In this document: one piece after another, positions 12,461-21,290 of the stretch
Numbering within the stretch: the stretch's first letter is position 1
How the letters are laid out: the number at the start of each line of letters is the position of its first letter
Source of the DNA: Laccaria trichodermophora
Taxonomy: Eukaryota > Basidiomycota > Agaricomycetes > Agaricales > Hydnangiaceae
Direction: 5' to 3'
Assembly (NCBI GenBank): GCA_018417955.1
Contig: JACTVC010000016.1
Span: 1,178,001 to 1,242,000, forward strand
DNA length: 64,000 nucleotides
The notes under the pieces: model-generated
Told to the model about the DNA's origin: nothing
Seen by the model: the letters and a program-made list of their open reading frames with translations, nothing else
Databases searched by the model: none
Translations under genes and position numbers: made by a program

Positions 12461-13896
12461 GGTGGATCGTAGCTGAAGGTGCAAAATGGGATGTGAGGAG
12501 GAGGTCAATTTATTAAATAAATCAGGCAAAAGTCAAGGCGATCTTGGAGTGTCCGAATTTGGCGAGCGTGTTTCTATTTCAGATCCGGGGCGCGTCAAAT
12601 GATCGATCGGCGACGACAGCGTGTGAAAGCTTAAATTTTGAGATCTCGGCGAATTGAACGACGGCCCTGCACGCAAACGCCCACTTTGCACAAAACGCTT
12701 CACAACTCGAGCATTTTGTAAAGTTCGACGTCGGGTATTGCTCACAGCCAGACATTCGCTCTACAGGCTGTAACAGCACCTTGACTTAACCCGCACGTCA
12801 CTTGAATTCCTCCTCCACTTTTGTTTCCCACGGTTCCAGCGCGAGATGGCTGTCGAGAAGGAGCCATCAATAAGAAGACCCACGACAGTTGCCTTTTCTT
12901 TCACTCTGAACAGATCCAGCGCAGATTTCAAGTGTGTCGAAATCTCATTCACTAAAGCCTCTACATCAACGCGATTTTGCGCCAGAGGGTGGAAAGCATC
13001 GAGCGAATGTTCGTTCGTGAAACGACGGCCATCATTTGTGTTACGGAAGGGCGCGTATTGGAAAGAGAGAAAAAAGGAGAGTGAGTACAAGAGAGTGTCA
13101 AAAAGCGCAGGGTCGGTGAGGGTGGGTGGATGATGTCACGGTGCCACCAATCCTCCCTCCAATCTGCTTCTCTTCCATCGACGCAGTTTTTGGACGGTTG
13201 ACGCTTTCCAAAACAGAATTTTCACGTCCAAGTGGCAACTCCACTTTAACTTTTTTTGCGCCGACGTCGGGGTGGGACGGGGAAGTAAAAAGGGGAAACG
13301 GGGGTATGGCGGCGGACCCGCCGGTGTTCGTGCGTGCACGCAGATTCAAGATTGCGCATTTCCAAACTCCTTAGATTTCGAGTAGATCTGGGACAATCTG
13401 ACACTGGCAGCGCGGATCGAGGAGGTCACACCTGACGACGACATTCGTACGTACACGCACGGATTTAGCTGAACTTGGCGCCTATGTCACGGTGTTTTGT
13501 CTCTCCCCGGTCGCCTTTTCATCCTCGCCACTTACGATCCCCGTTTCGTGCAATCTCTTTCGACATAATACAGGCTGTCACCAGGTATCACAAAACCACC
13601 CTCGATGGCTTGCACCGAATTTCGAAATAACTTTGGGGCTGCCCATCGAGCGACGGCGACGATTGTTGGGTCACGGTTCCTGGCTGGTCACCGTTGCGGC
13701 ATTGACAATTCTTCTGCTTCGGTCTTCTCAGGTCTTGTCCCAAATTTATTTCGCTTCTTCGAACTCGCTTGCGCTTCCGAATTTTTCATAAAGTCTCGTT
13801 CCAGTAACACCGTGCCATCATCAGAAATTTATAAACAGGGCCGACCACTCGAGTAAATGCAGCCCAGTATCTCAGAAATCCCCCCGCCGCTACAAG
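12461..13896. promoter_or_regulatory. 1.4 kb divergent upstream region of two regulator-like genes
   Basis: No exon-quality frame lies here on either strand. The region is unusually long for this gene-dense part of the window, has GC-rich and pyrimidine-rich tracts, and separates two diverging related genes. TATA-like TTTATAAAC (about 13,829-13,837) precedes the plus-strand gene. Long upstream regions are typical of regulated transcription-factor genes, so shared control is plausible but only inferred. Confidence 0.45.
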
Positions 13897-15038
13897 ATGT
13901 CTATGAACTACCGCCTCATTTCCAATTCGTATTGCTCTCCCACTCCTCAAAATCAGTTCAGCGCGTTCTCAGAGTCGCATCCATCGCCTTTGAGCGAGTA
14001 CTCCTCCTCTTCATCCTCCTCTTCCTCATATGCCTACCAACAACCACTGTCACCAAGCGACTCGGACTCCTCCATGTCCTACCCAACCTCCCACATCCAA
14101 AAAAACACCAGCCCATATACATATGTAGAGCTGCCCGAATTTCCAACGCATCCTGCTGAAGCGTCCCCGTTCACTTATGAAAAATTCAATCCCGGTTTCA
14201 ACGCAGCCGGCGTCTCGCAGTTTAATGGCGCGCCCACCTTTCAGGACTTCAACACCAGCAAGTCGGACTCCTTTGGCAGCAGCTCGGACTTCAACGCAGA
14301 CCACTCCCAGTCGGACTCCTTCAACAGTCCAACGGATTTCACCTCCGGCACCAGCAGCCCAGACTCCTCGCCCTCACCCACCGGTACCAGAAATCGCGCT
14401 GGGACCACTCCTTCCAACCCCTCGGCGCGCTTTCACGTCGCCCACCCATACGCGCGGCTCGTTGCGAAAAAGGACGACAAACGCCGAAAAATCTGGAATC
14501 ATGCACTTGAAAAATCGGTTTTCACGCCTTTTGAGATGTTTGTTTATTTCTTTTTTTTGTTACACTTTTTAACTAAGCTAAGAAATTTGATACAGATCGA
14601 CGCTGGGTGCACAACAACGCCGGGGGACGTACATCGGCAGTTTGGAGGCGCACATCGATACGCTGCATGCCCAGCTATTGGAGTAAGTTCCAATCTTTAC
14701 CTTTCCAAGTCCATTCTAATTTTTTCTTTGAATACATTTAGAATCGGATTTTACCCAGTCCCATTCAACGATCTGGAGCCATTCAAAGGGCTCAATTCGA
14801 AAACTGCAAAGGTCAGTCCCTATCTGCGTATGGCGGGTTTATTTTACGGCGTACTAATCGTTTGACGCACAGAGCATGGTCGCGGGCCTGCAACACGACG
14901 CCTCTTTATCAAAATTGAAACTCCTCGAATTGGAACGCTCCGTACGTTCACCCTTCACCCTTCCTCCTCGCCTTCGTCTAATCAGCCTAAATTGCATCGT
15001 AGAACCACGATTTGGAATGTATTTTATGCACCCCTTAG
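13897..15038 (+). CDS. regulator-like protein (RRKIWNHALEK / SLEAHIDTLHAQL family)
   Basis: Exon 1 from the ATG at 13897 encodes a Ser-rich N-terminus and then HPYARLVAKKDDKRRKIWNH. Introns at about 14,536-14,596, 14,683-14,741, 14,813-14,872 and 14,943-15,002 join ISTLGAQQRRGTYIGSLEAH, IDTLHAQLLE, IGFYPVPFNDLEPFKGLNSK, TAKSMVAGLQHDASLSKLKL and ERSNHDLECILCTP, with the stop at 15,036-15,038. The basic stretch followed by an amphipathic helix suggests a nuclear DNA-binding or dimerisation module, like the minus-strand neighbour. An upstream in-frame ATG is lacking, so this start is chosen. The role is unproven. Confidence 0.75.
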
Positions 15039-15703
15039 GAGTATTCATGTCAGATTTTTTTAGCAGTAGTAGTAGCAGTTCATCAGAAAAAATCGTGATT
15101 GTTGACCGATCGACTTCGAATTTCCTTAGTGGGAGTCCGCACTACTTAGCCCCATTTCGCACTTCAAGCGAGATCTATTCGTTAGGGCGGAGGAAGAGAT
15201 CTGCGAGAAGGAGTAATCAATCAAGGGCGCTAAGACTGGTCGTCGTGCGCTATCAGTATCACCATAAATTCGTGCTAGCGAATAAATAAAAAAGGGTAAG
15301 GCGGACGAGTCGATTTACTTCCGTTTCATCAGAATAAAATTGGTTTAGCGCGAAATCAGATGACGGGGGACGGGAGAAGCCAAATGCGACGGTGTGGTGA
15401 GCTGAGTAAATAAATGGGGGTATAACAACAACGCCCAACACCTCGCGTCGACGGTCGAAACGTTAACTCGCTCGAGCCAGGTGAAAGTCCATCCTGGGTA
15501 GTTCGGATATAAACCAAAATCCTTTTGATCAATCAACGTTGAGCGTTTCAAGAATTATTTAAGACGTAATGCGGGCAACCAACCAACGCCTCATGGCCTC
15601 TCCTCCTCACGACGACGCCGCTACGTGTTTATTTACTATCATTTTTTACCGGGATCGAGTAACGAGGACGAGTTGATGGCCATGGGCCCGGGGTCGTAAA
15701 GCG
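15039..15703. other. intergenic region, no gene seen
   Basis: Downstream of the plus-strand regulator. A short TAGTAGTAGTAGCAG run occurs at about 15,065. Frames on both strands are short and lack splice logic. The end of the conserved block and the start of the repeat-rich island lie here. Confidence 0.4.
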
Positions 15704-15985
15704 TGGAGCACCGGTGTCTGATGCGATGGAGAGGTCACATTGGCATCTCTGTGGTCGTTATACGAAGAGAAGTTCTTGCACGAGGGTTCCGAGTTGTGCG
15801 TACCGGTGACCTCTATACTTAGCCAACACCGGAGGTCATAACTCTGACGCGATGGCGAAGTTCAAGTAACTCGTGACGCGGTGGAGAGGTTACATCATTT
15901 TTGTGATCACAGTTTGTGTATGCACACCATGATGATTCCGAGACGCCACGGTGCGTACCAATGACCTACGCCCAACACCGGTGAA
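15704..15985. repeat. degenerate tandem repeat, about two and a half copies
   Basis: A segment beginning TGATGCGATGGAGAGGT (15,719) recurs as TGACGCGATGGCGAAGT (15,846) and TGACGCGGTGGAGAGGTTA (15,873). A second block, GTGCGTACCGGTGACCTC...CCAACACCGG (15,798), recurs as GTGCGTACCAATGACCTAC...CCAACACCGG (15,950). The unit is roughly 150 bp. No coding potential follows from it. Confidence 0.6.
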
Positions 15986-16635
15986 CAGATCTCCGTTGTA
16001 ACATCAGTCCCAAGGACAGTGGTCGTGCTCTCATCTCTTCGAACGCTCAAGGACCCAAGGTTTCACGCCGTTCTCAAAAACCAATTAGGAAGCCAGCAAG
16101 GCACAGTAAAGGTCGGAGCAGAAAACCCCGCATTACTCGGCGACACAGATCTGGAGAGCGTAGCTTGCTTCACCACTAGCCTTTGTAGTAGTAGGCCGCT
16201 GAGCATTCATCACAGGTGGATGATCGACATGGGTCATGCTTCCTCATCAATCGTTCAGGAGTCAGGTCGCAGGCCTAGCGCAAACCGGTTAGACTATGGC
16301 GCAAGGAACGCGTAAAGGTGGACGATAGGAAGCACCTGCTAGCTTGGTGCAGTGAGAGCGGAAGGTCCAACAGCGATGATGGCGACAGGGACTAGCTTGG
16401 TACGTATTTAGGCTTTGGGGCTGGCAAGGCGTACAGCGGGCCTGCGCTAGACCACAGTGAGAACGTCGAGTCACCGTGCAACGGTGACCCGGGCTCGCTC
16501 CATCAGGGATCTAGAGGGTGCGGAAAAGCCTACAGTTTTCATTCTCGTTGTTTGAGTGTCACTGCCCACCTTGCCATATTATCCATCATAACAGACGTCG
16601 ACGTTCGGGTAGTTTGTCCACTGGTATAACTTTCG
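15986..16635. other. intergenic region, no gene seen
   Basis: A phrase similar to GCTAGCTTGGT recurs (about 16,340 and 16,393), suggesting old repeats, but nothing coding can be supported. Confidence 0.35.
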
Positions 16636-16936
16636 TTCACCCTTCGTTGACCGATGCGTAGAAATCGCGTTCTTTTTGTTCAACAATAAGGCAACTTGAT
16701 TGAGGGTCCTCAAAAGTTCTACACAATAACGGTAAGCTTGAAACGGCCGTCTTCATGACAGAGGGAAAACAATTACACCTCTACTCAGATTCTCAACCGC
16801 TTTTTGGCGCATTGGCCAGTTGAACCCAAATGTGACGCGAATCGGAATTACAGCTGCCTAGATGGTTGGAGAAAGTTGGAGAGACAAAGGAGTGTTGGTA
16901 AACAGTGGCAAACATCCAGATTTCTGTTTGGCGTTA
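16636..16936 (+). repeat. partial copy of the pheromone-module upstream segment
   Basis: The run starting GATGCGTAGAAATCGCGTT, followed by CCTCAAAAGTTCTACACAAT and ATTACACCTCTACTC, matches the segment starting at 20,090 with scattered substitutions. It also partly matches 18,650-18,800. Unlike those two copies, no pheromone gene follows; the match ends at the MITE inserted at 16,937. It is therefore a fourth, truncated module. Confidence 0.7.
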
Positions 16937-17300
16937 CAGCTAAACTCATATCGATAGACCCACTTTGCAAATGCAGCACTCAGCCACCTTGTTTATATGA
17001 ACAAATAAAACTAACTAAATGTGGTCATAAATCCGAGGAAGTTCAACCTTAAATATTTGTTCAACTCGCGTCCTGCTAGTTTCCCTCTATCAAAACCATC
17101 GGAAACCGTCGAAACTTTATTGCTGACATCAAATATTAATTTGTATCCATGTCTGCCTGTCTCAAGCCCAGTGAAGTCGCACATTTTCCTGGAATAAGCA
17201 GGCTCCAAGTTTGGTAAAGCCTGTTTGTGCAGGCACCAACATAAACAAAGCGGCTAAACGCTATATTCGCGAAGTGGGTCTATCGATATGAGTTTAGCTG
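16937..17300. mobile_element. 364 bp MITE with 32 bp terminal inverted repeats and TA target duplication
   Basis: The left end, CAGCTAAACTCATATCGATA followed by GACCCACTTTGC (16,937-16,968), is matched at the right end (17,269-17,300) as its reverse complement with one mismatch in 32. A TA dinucleotide flanks both ends (16,935-16,936 and 17,301-17,302). Size, lack of coding capacity and TA duplication fit a non-autonomous Tc1/mariner-type element. It sits inside the truncated pheromone-module copy, so it inserted after that duplication. Confidence 0.85.
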
Positions 17301-18128
17301 TAAGTACAGTCGTTTGCATGTATAATTGCCGCTCCATTTTTTGTTGAACGTGCTGACAGTTGATGGTGCCTTACGGCAGATCCCGACCCCCAGGATCCCG
17401 CACCTGTATAGACATTCTGGTTAGTATTTTAAAGCATAAAAACTCCTGCAATGGGACCCTTGGTTGATTCAAGCTCAAATTTGATGCTCATTGGGGGACA
17501 GAAGGTGGGCTGGAGGAGAAGTTGGTCGTCGGCATCGTGTTGCCGTTGATGGGCACCACAAGGCCAAACATGGTTTTCGCGAAACCAACCGGCAATTAAT
17601 CATGCAAACGACTGTAACATCGGGAAAGCGGTCCGGAGATGTCTGTCCCTCGCGCCTCAGCTCAAAAGTCAAAAGAGGGCCAAGTCAAAAAATCGTGTTA
17701 GGAGGACAAGACAACCAGCCATATGCATAAGTAGTTAAGATGCCGCGTCTTCCTCGAACACCCATCTACGCTGGTGCTCTGCACTATTGTTTCCTAACAA
17801 ATCGATTCACGTGGCGGAAGATGAAACTCAGAAGCACAAAGATCTCAGAGAATAAATCACATTTCAATCCGACAAACGACGTCCGAGCCCTACCCTCTAC
17901 GCGAGAAATCCCAGAAGTAGTAATACAACAACAGAACGAAAGAACCCCGGTGTAATAAATATAAACCATGCCATGAGCGAAGTGGCACGAAAGAGCCTCC
18001 TTCAAAACGCGCGAGGACAGAGCGAGTCATAAGGTCGTGAATGTGATGTGTGCATCTGTAATAAATATCGTCAGCCGAGAAAATTAAATGCAGAGTGGTA
18101 AAACGTACATGATTATGATGGGGTGCGC

Positions 18129-18224
18129 TCAGGCAACAACGCAGTAAGCGTTGTTTCCGCTGCCACCGTCGTCGGAGTTGGTGGGGATGTTAGAGGTGTT
18201 GGAGATGGTTGTGAAAGAATCCAT
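18129..18224 (-). CDS. lipopeptide mating pheromone precursor, copy A
   Basis: A 31-residue precursor: MDSFTTISNTSNIPTNS, an Asp-Asp-Gly-Gly-Ser-Gly stretch, then NNAYCVVA and a stop. Short length, the MDSFTTI start and the CaaX end (CVVA) are hallmarks of basidiomycete a-factor-like pheromone precursors. In those, Cys is farnesylated, VVA is removed and the N-terminal part is clipped to give a secreted ligand for a STE3-type receptor. The usual Glu-Arg-like processing doublet is not present, so the N-terminal cut site cannot be placed. The 96 nt coding sequence is identical to copy B. TATAAAA lies 61 bp upstream of the ATG on this strand. The frame is too short for ordinary ORF calling. Confidence 0.88.
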   Translation of the reverse strand: MDSFTTISNTSNIPTNSDDGGSGNNAYCVVA

Positions 18225-18278
18225 GTGTATGATGTTTAGGTCGATTGAGCCTGCAGAACACTGACGAGTCGTGTAGGA

Positions 18279-18285
18279 TTTTATA
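18279..18285 (-). promoter_or_regulatory. TATA box of pheromone copy A
   Basis: TATAAAA on the minus strand, 61 bp before the ATG, the same spacing as in copies B and C. Confidence 0.75.
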
Positions 18286-18405
18286 CCTCTTCGGCGTTCA
18301 AAGTTTCGGCGTCTTGCCAGAGCTTGCCAGGACCAGGCGCGTCTAAAAAATAGTTTAGCCGTTTATTTAAATCTTCGTGATTGTTTTTAACTCGGTCATG
18401 AAGGT

Positions 18406-18449
18406 GGTCTTATTGTCGAGGGTGTGGGCTTCGCTCTCACAATAAGAGG
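18406..18449. promoter_or_regulatory. inverted element in the pheromone promoter (copy A)
   Basis: GGTCTTATTGT (18,406-18,416) faces ACAATAAGAGG (18,439-18,449), forming imperfect hairpin arms around a variable loop. Matching arm pairs occur in copies B (19,058-19,112) and C (20,549-20,592). A nearby ACAATGGG (18,494-18,501) recurs as CCCATTGT at 19,013 and 20,477. Conservation suggests a regulatory element, but it may simply reflect recent duplication. Confidence 0.45.
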
Positions 18450-19233
18450 TCATGAATGGACTGACTAATTCGCCTCATGTTAAATTCCAAAAAACAATGG
18501 GCCTTACGATTTGACCTCAAGGTTCGTGAGGATGGGTTGAAAATAGTTTAGTCAATTGATAGGCTCTGCAACTTACACTTTGTCAATAACGCCCCCACTT
18601 CAAAAAATTGCTCAAGCCCTCCTGAGCCCGAAGAGCTTGAAATGGAAGTGATCACGACACAGGAAGAACAATTACACCTCTACTCGTTTACACTTCTGAA
18701 CAATTACACCTCAGCTCGTTTGCTGGACCGCTTTGAGTGCATTGGCCAGTGGAGCCTAAATGTGAGGCTAATCGGGATTACAGCAACCTGGATGGTTAAT
18801 GAAACATGAGACATGAGAGCAAGTTCGCACCAGACTTTTGTTTGTCTGGCCTTTCAGCCAAAATAGGTAACCTTGTAGCCTGTTTTGAACGAAGACTCAG
18901 GGTGAGCGATTTTGTGGAGGGGGCGTATCGTCGACAACAAACCATGAATTGCAGGACGTGTAAGCTGTCAAGACTATTTCCAACCCATGCCGATGAATTG
19001 AGGTCGAAAAGCCCCATTGTGAAAGGCGAATCAGAGGATCCGTCAATTCGTTCATCACCTCTTATTGTAAAGGGTGCCTTGAGGCGAAAACCTCACTCTC
19101 AACAATAATACCATTTCATGACCGAGTTTTGATTTCAATCATTGAATCAAGAACAATCACGAAGGTTTAAACGGCCAACCTATTTTTAGACGCGCCTGGT
19201 CCCTCGCCGAAACTTCTTTGAACGCCGGAGAGG

Positions 19234-19240
19234 TATAAAA
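19234..19240 (+). promoter_or_regulatory. TATA box of pheromone copy B
   Basis: TATAAAA, 61 bp before the ATG at 19,295, within the context GAGAGGTATAAAATCCTGCA, which is shared with the other copies. Confidence 0.75.
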
Positions 19241-19294
19241 TCCTGCACGGCTCGTCAGTGTTCTGCAGGCTCAATCGACTTAAAGATCTTACAC

Positions 19295-19390
19295 ATGGAT
19301 TCTTTCACAACCATCTCCAACACCTCTAACATCCCCACCAACTCCGACGACGGTGGCAGCGGAAACAACGCTTACTGCGTTGTTGCCTGA
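19295..19390 (+). CDS. lipopeptide mating pheromone precursor, copy B
   Basis: This encodes the same 31-residue precursor as copy A and is identical to it over all 96 nt, ending NNAYCVVA with the CaaX box intact. A GTACGT...TTACAG intron of 53 bp (19,408-19,460) lies in the 3' UTR and is conserved in copy A. The ligand would be a farnesylated peptide acting outside the cell on a compatible receptor in the B (P/R) mating-type system. No receptor gene is nearby, so it could be either mating-type specific or an extra non-mating copy. Confidence 0.88.
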   Translation: MDSFTTISNTSNIPTNSDDGGSGNNAYCVVA

Positions 19391-19407
19391 GCGCACCCCA
19401 TGATCCT

Positions 19408-19460
19408 GTACGTTTTACCATTCCTATTTATTTTTACTCGACTGAAGCTATTTCTTACAG
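19408..19460 (+). other. 3' UTR intron of pheromone copy B
   Basis: It begins GTACGTTTTACC, carries CTCGACTGAAG as a branch-like region and ends TTTCTTACAG. The equivalent is present downstream of copies A and C; in C the donor reads GTCCGT instead of GTACGT. Confidence 0.6.
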
Positions 19461-19790
19461 ATGCACACATCACATTCACGACATTGTGACTCGCTCTGGC
19501 CTACACGCATTTTGAAGGAGTTTTTTTTGTGCCACTTCGTTGACGGCATGGGATATATTTATTTCAGGGTTCTTTCGTTCAGGTTCTGTTGTTGTATTAC
19601 TACTTCTGGGGTCTCTCGAGTAGAGGGCAGGATTTGGACGTCGTTTGTCAGATTGAAATGTGATTTATTCTCTGAAATTTTTGTGCATTTGAGTTTGATT
19701 TTCCGCCACGCGTCTCAAATTTTGACTCGGAGCCGACGAAATTCTATCCAAGCAGAAATTCTATTCAACCCCTTCTCGTTCATAAAAGCA

Positions 19791-20060
19791 CTTAGGGGGT
19801 AGATATCCTTATAGTGACGATGAAGGAGGATGTCGGCAAAGCGGCAAGAGGCTCTGAGGTGGCGTCAGATAAATTTAGGTGTAAAATGGTGAGACTGATG
19901 TAGATCTGATAGTCCTTGAATGACGTCGTTAGCGAAAATAGTCGGAGAGAAAATTTGGTTGTCTGCCAGTGTGCTTGAATGACTTTCCTTGCATCGGGAG
20001 AGCTTTGATGTAACGTCCCGAAAATTGTAGGAGACATATTGCTTCAAAGTTGAGATCCCT
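19791..20060 (-). pseudogene. duplicated fragment of the F-box gene
   Basis: On the minus strand it translates as TLKQYVSYNFRDVTSKLSRC and FANDVIQGL, matching MKQYVSYNFRDVSFSRC and FANDVIQGL of the intact F-box gene at 21,741-22,005. It carries indels and stops, has no start and no N-terminal F-box, and is a passenger of the pheromone-module duplication. Confidence 0.8.
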
Positions 20061-20712
20061 GAGTAATTCCGTCCACCCTTCATTGGGCGATGCGTAGAAA
20101 TCGCGTTGTTTCTACTTCAACAGTGTTGCAAGGGCCCTCAAAAGTTCTACACAATAACGGTCAGCTCGAAATGGCAGTTATCATGACACACGAAGAACAA
20201 ATACACCTCTACTCGTTTTCTGGACCGTTGTGTGTGCATTGTCCAATTGTGACGTCAATCGGAATTACAACTGCCTGGGTCACGGTGGTTGGAGGCAAGT
20301 TGTGAGGAGGGTTGGTAAATAGTGGCAAACATGCTCTCTTTGGCCTCTTGGGCTCGAGCAATTTTGTGAAGACGGCGTATCGTCAACAACAAACCATAAG
20401 TCGCAGGGCCTATAAAACAGTTATAAAATATTCAGACTATTTTCAACCCATGTTCACGAATTGAGGTCGAAAGGGGCCCATTGTTGTTTACATGTGTCCT
20501 GAGGCGAATTAGGGCGAATTAGGGGCGAATTAGTCAACCCATTCATGACCTCTTATTGTGAGAGCGAAGCACACACCCTCAGCAATAAGACCACCTTCAA
20601 GACCGGGTTAAAAACAATCACGAAGATTTAAATAAACAGCTAAACTATTATTGGACGCGCTTGGTCCCTGGCAAGCTCTGGCAAGACGCCGAAACTTTGA
20701 ACGCCGAAGGGG

Positions 20713-20719
20713 TATAAAA
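20713..20719 (+). promoter_or_regulatory. TATA box of pheromone copy C
   Basis: TATAAAA, 61 bp before the ATG at 20,774, as in copies A and B. The promoter appears intact although the gene is broken. Confidence 0.7.
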
Positions 20720-20773
20720 TCCTACACGACTCGTCAGCGTTCTGCAGGCTCAATCGACCTAAACATCATACAC

Positions 20774-20869
20774 ATGGATTCTTTCACAACCATCTCCAAC
20801 ACTTCTAACATCCCCACCAACTCCGACGACGGTGGCAGCGGAAACAACGCTTAGTGCGTTGTTGCCTGA
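20774..20869 (+). pseudogene. pheromone precursor copy C, nonsense mutation before the CaaX Cys
   Basis: It differs from copies A and B at two of 96 positions: a silent ACC/ACT change and TAC to TAG at codon 27. The stop falls immediately before the Cys codon, so the product would end at NNA and lose the CaaX box needed for farnesylation and export. The rest of the frame, up to the original TGA at 20,867-20,869, is preserved, which points to a recent loss. Confidence 0.88.
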
Positions 20870-21290
20870 GCGCACCCCAGCTATGACATGTCCGTTTTAC
20901 CACTCTCCATGTATTTTTCTGGACTGGCGCTATTTCCTACAGATGCACACATCACATTCACGACCTTATGACTCGCTCTGGCCTACATGCGTTTTAGAGG
21001 AGTTTGTTTTCGTGCCACTTCGTTCTGGGCATGGGATATATTTATTGCAGGGTTCTTTCGTTATGTTGTTGTATTACTACTTCTTGGTTTCTCGCGTAGA
21101 GGGAAGGGCTTGGACGTCGTTTGTCGGATTGAAATGTGATTTATCCTCTGATATTTTTGTGCTTCTGAGTTGAATCTTTTCCGCCACCGACTCAATTTCT
21201 GACTCGGACCCGTCAAATTTCTATCCAAGCAACTTTGAAGACCAAGCCAAATTATGAGACATTTGCTCTCTGGAAAAAAACCAATTTTTA

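Larger units (their letters stand above)
17780..18640 (-). repeat. pheromone module A (inverted copy)
   Basis: Read on the minus strand this holds the promoter, the intact pheromone gene (18,224-18,129), a 3' UTR intron and the downstream flank ending near 17,780. The same order and near-identical sequence occur on the plus strand at 18,800-19,750 and 20,330-21,230. Module A is head-to-head with module B. Confidence 0.8.
18641..20070 (+). repeat. pheromone module B
   Basis: Direct-orientation module holding an upstream segment (from about 18,650), a promoter, the intact pheromone gene, a 3' UTR intron and the downstream flank. At about 19,747 to 19,791 it jumps straight into a fragment of the F-box gene that ends near 20,060. 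Compared with module C it lacks about 500 bp between flank and F-box segment. Confidence 0.75.

Noticed and set aside
13857..14159. Frame starting MQPSISEIPPPLQ overlapping the regulator gene
   Set aside because: Shadow of exon 1; only the frame from 13,897 continues through conserved spliced exons.
20651..20854. 67-codon frame ending in the pheromone copy C sequence
   Set aside because: The upstream part is promoter sequence shared with modules A and B, including the TATA box; the real start is the ATG at 20,774.
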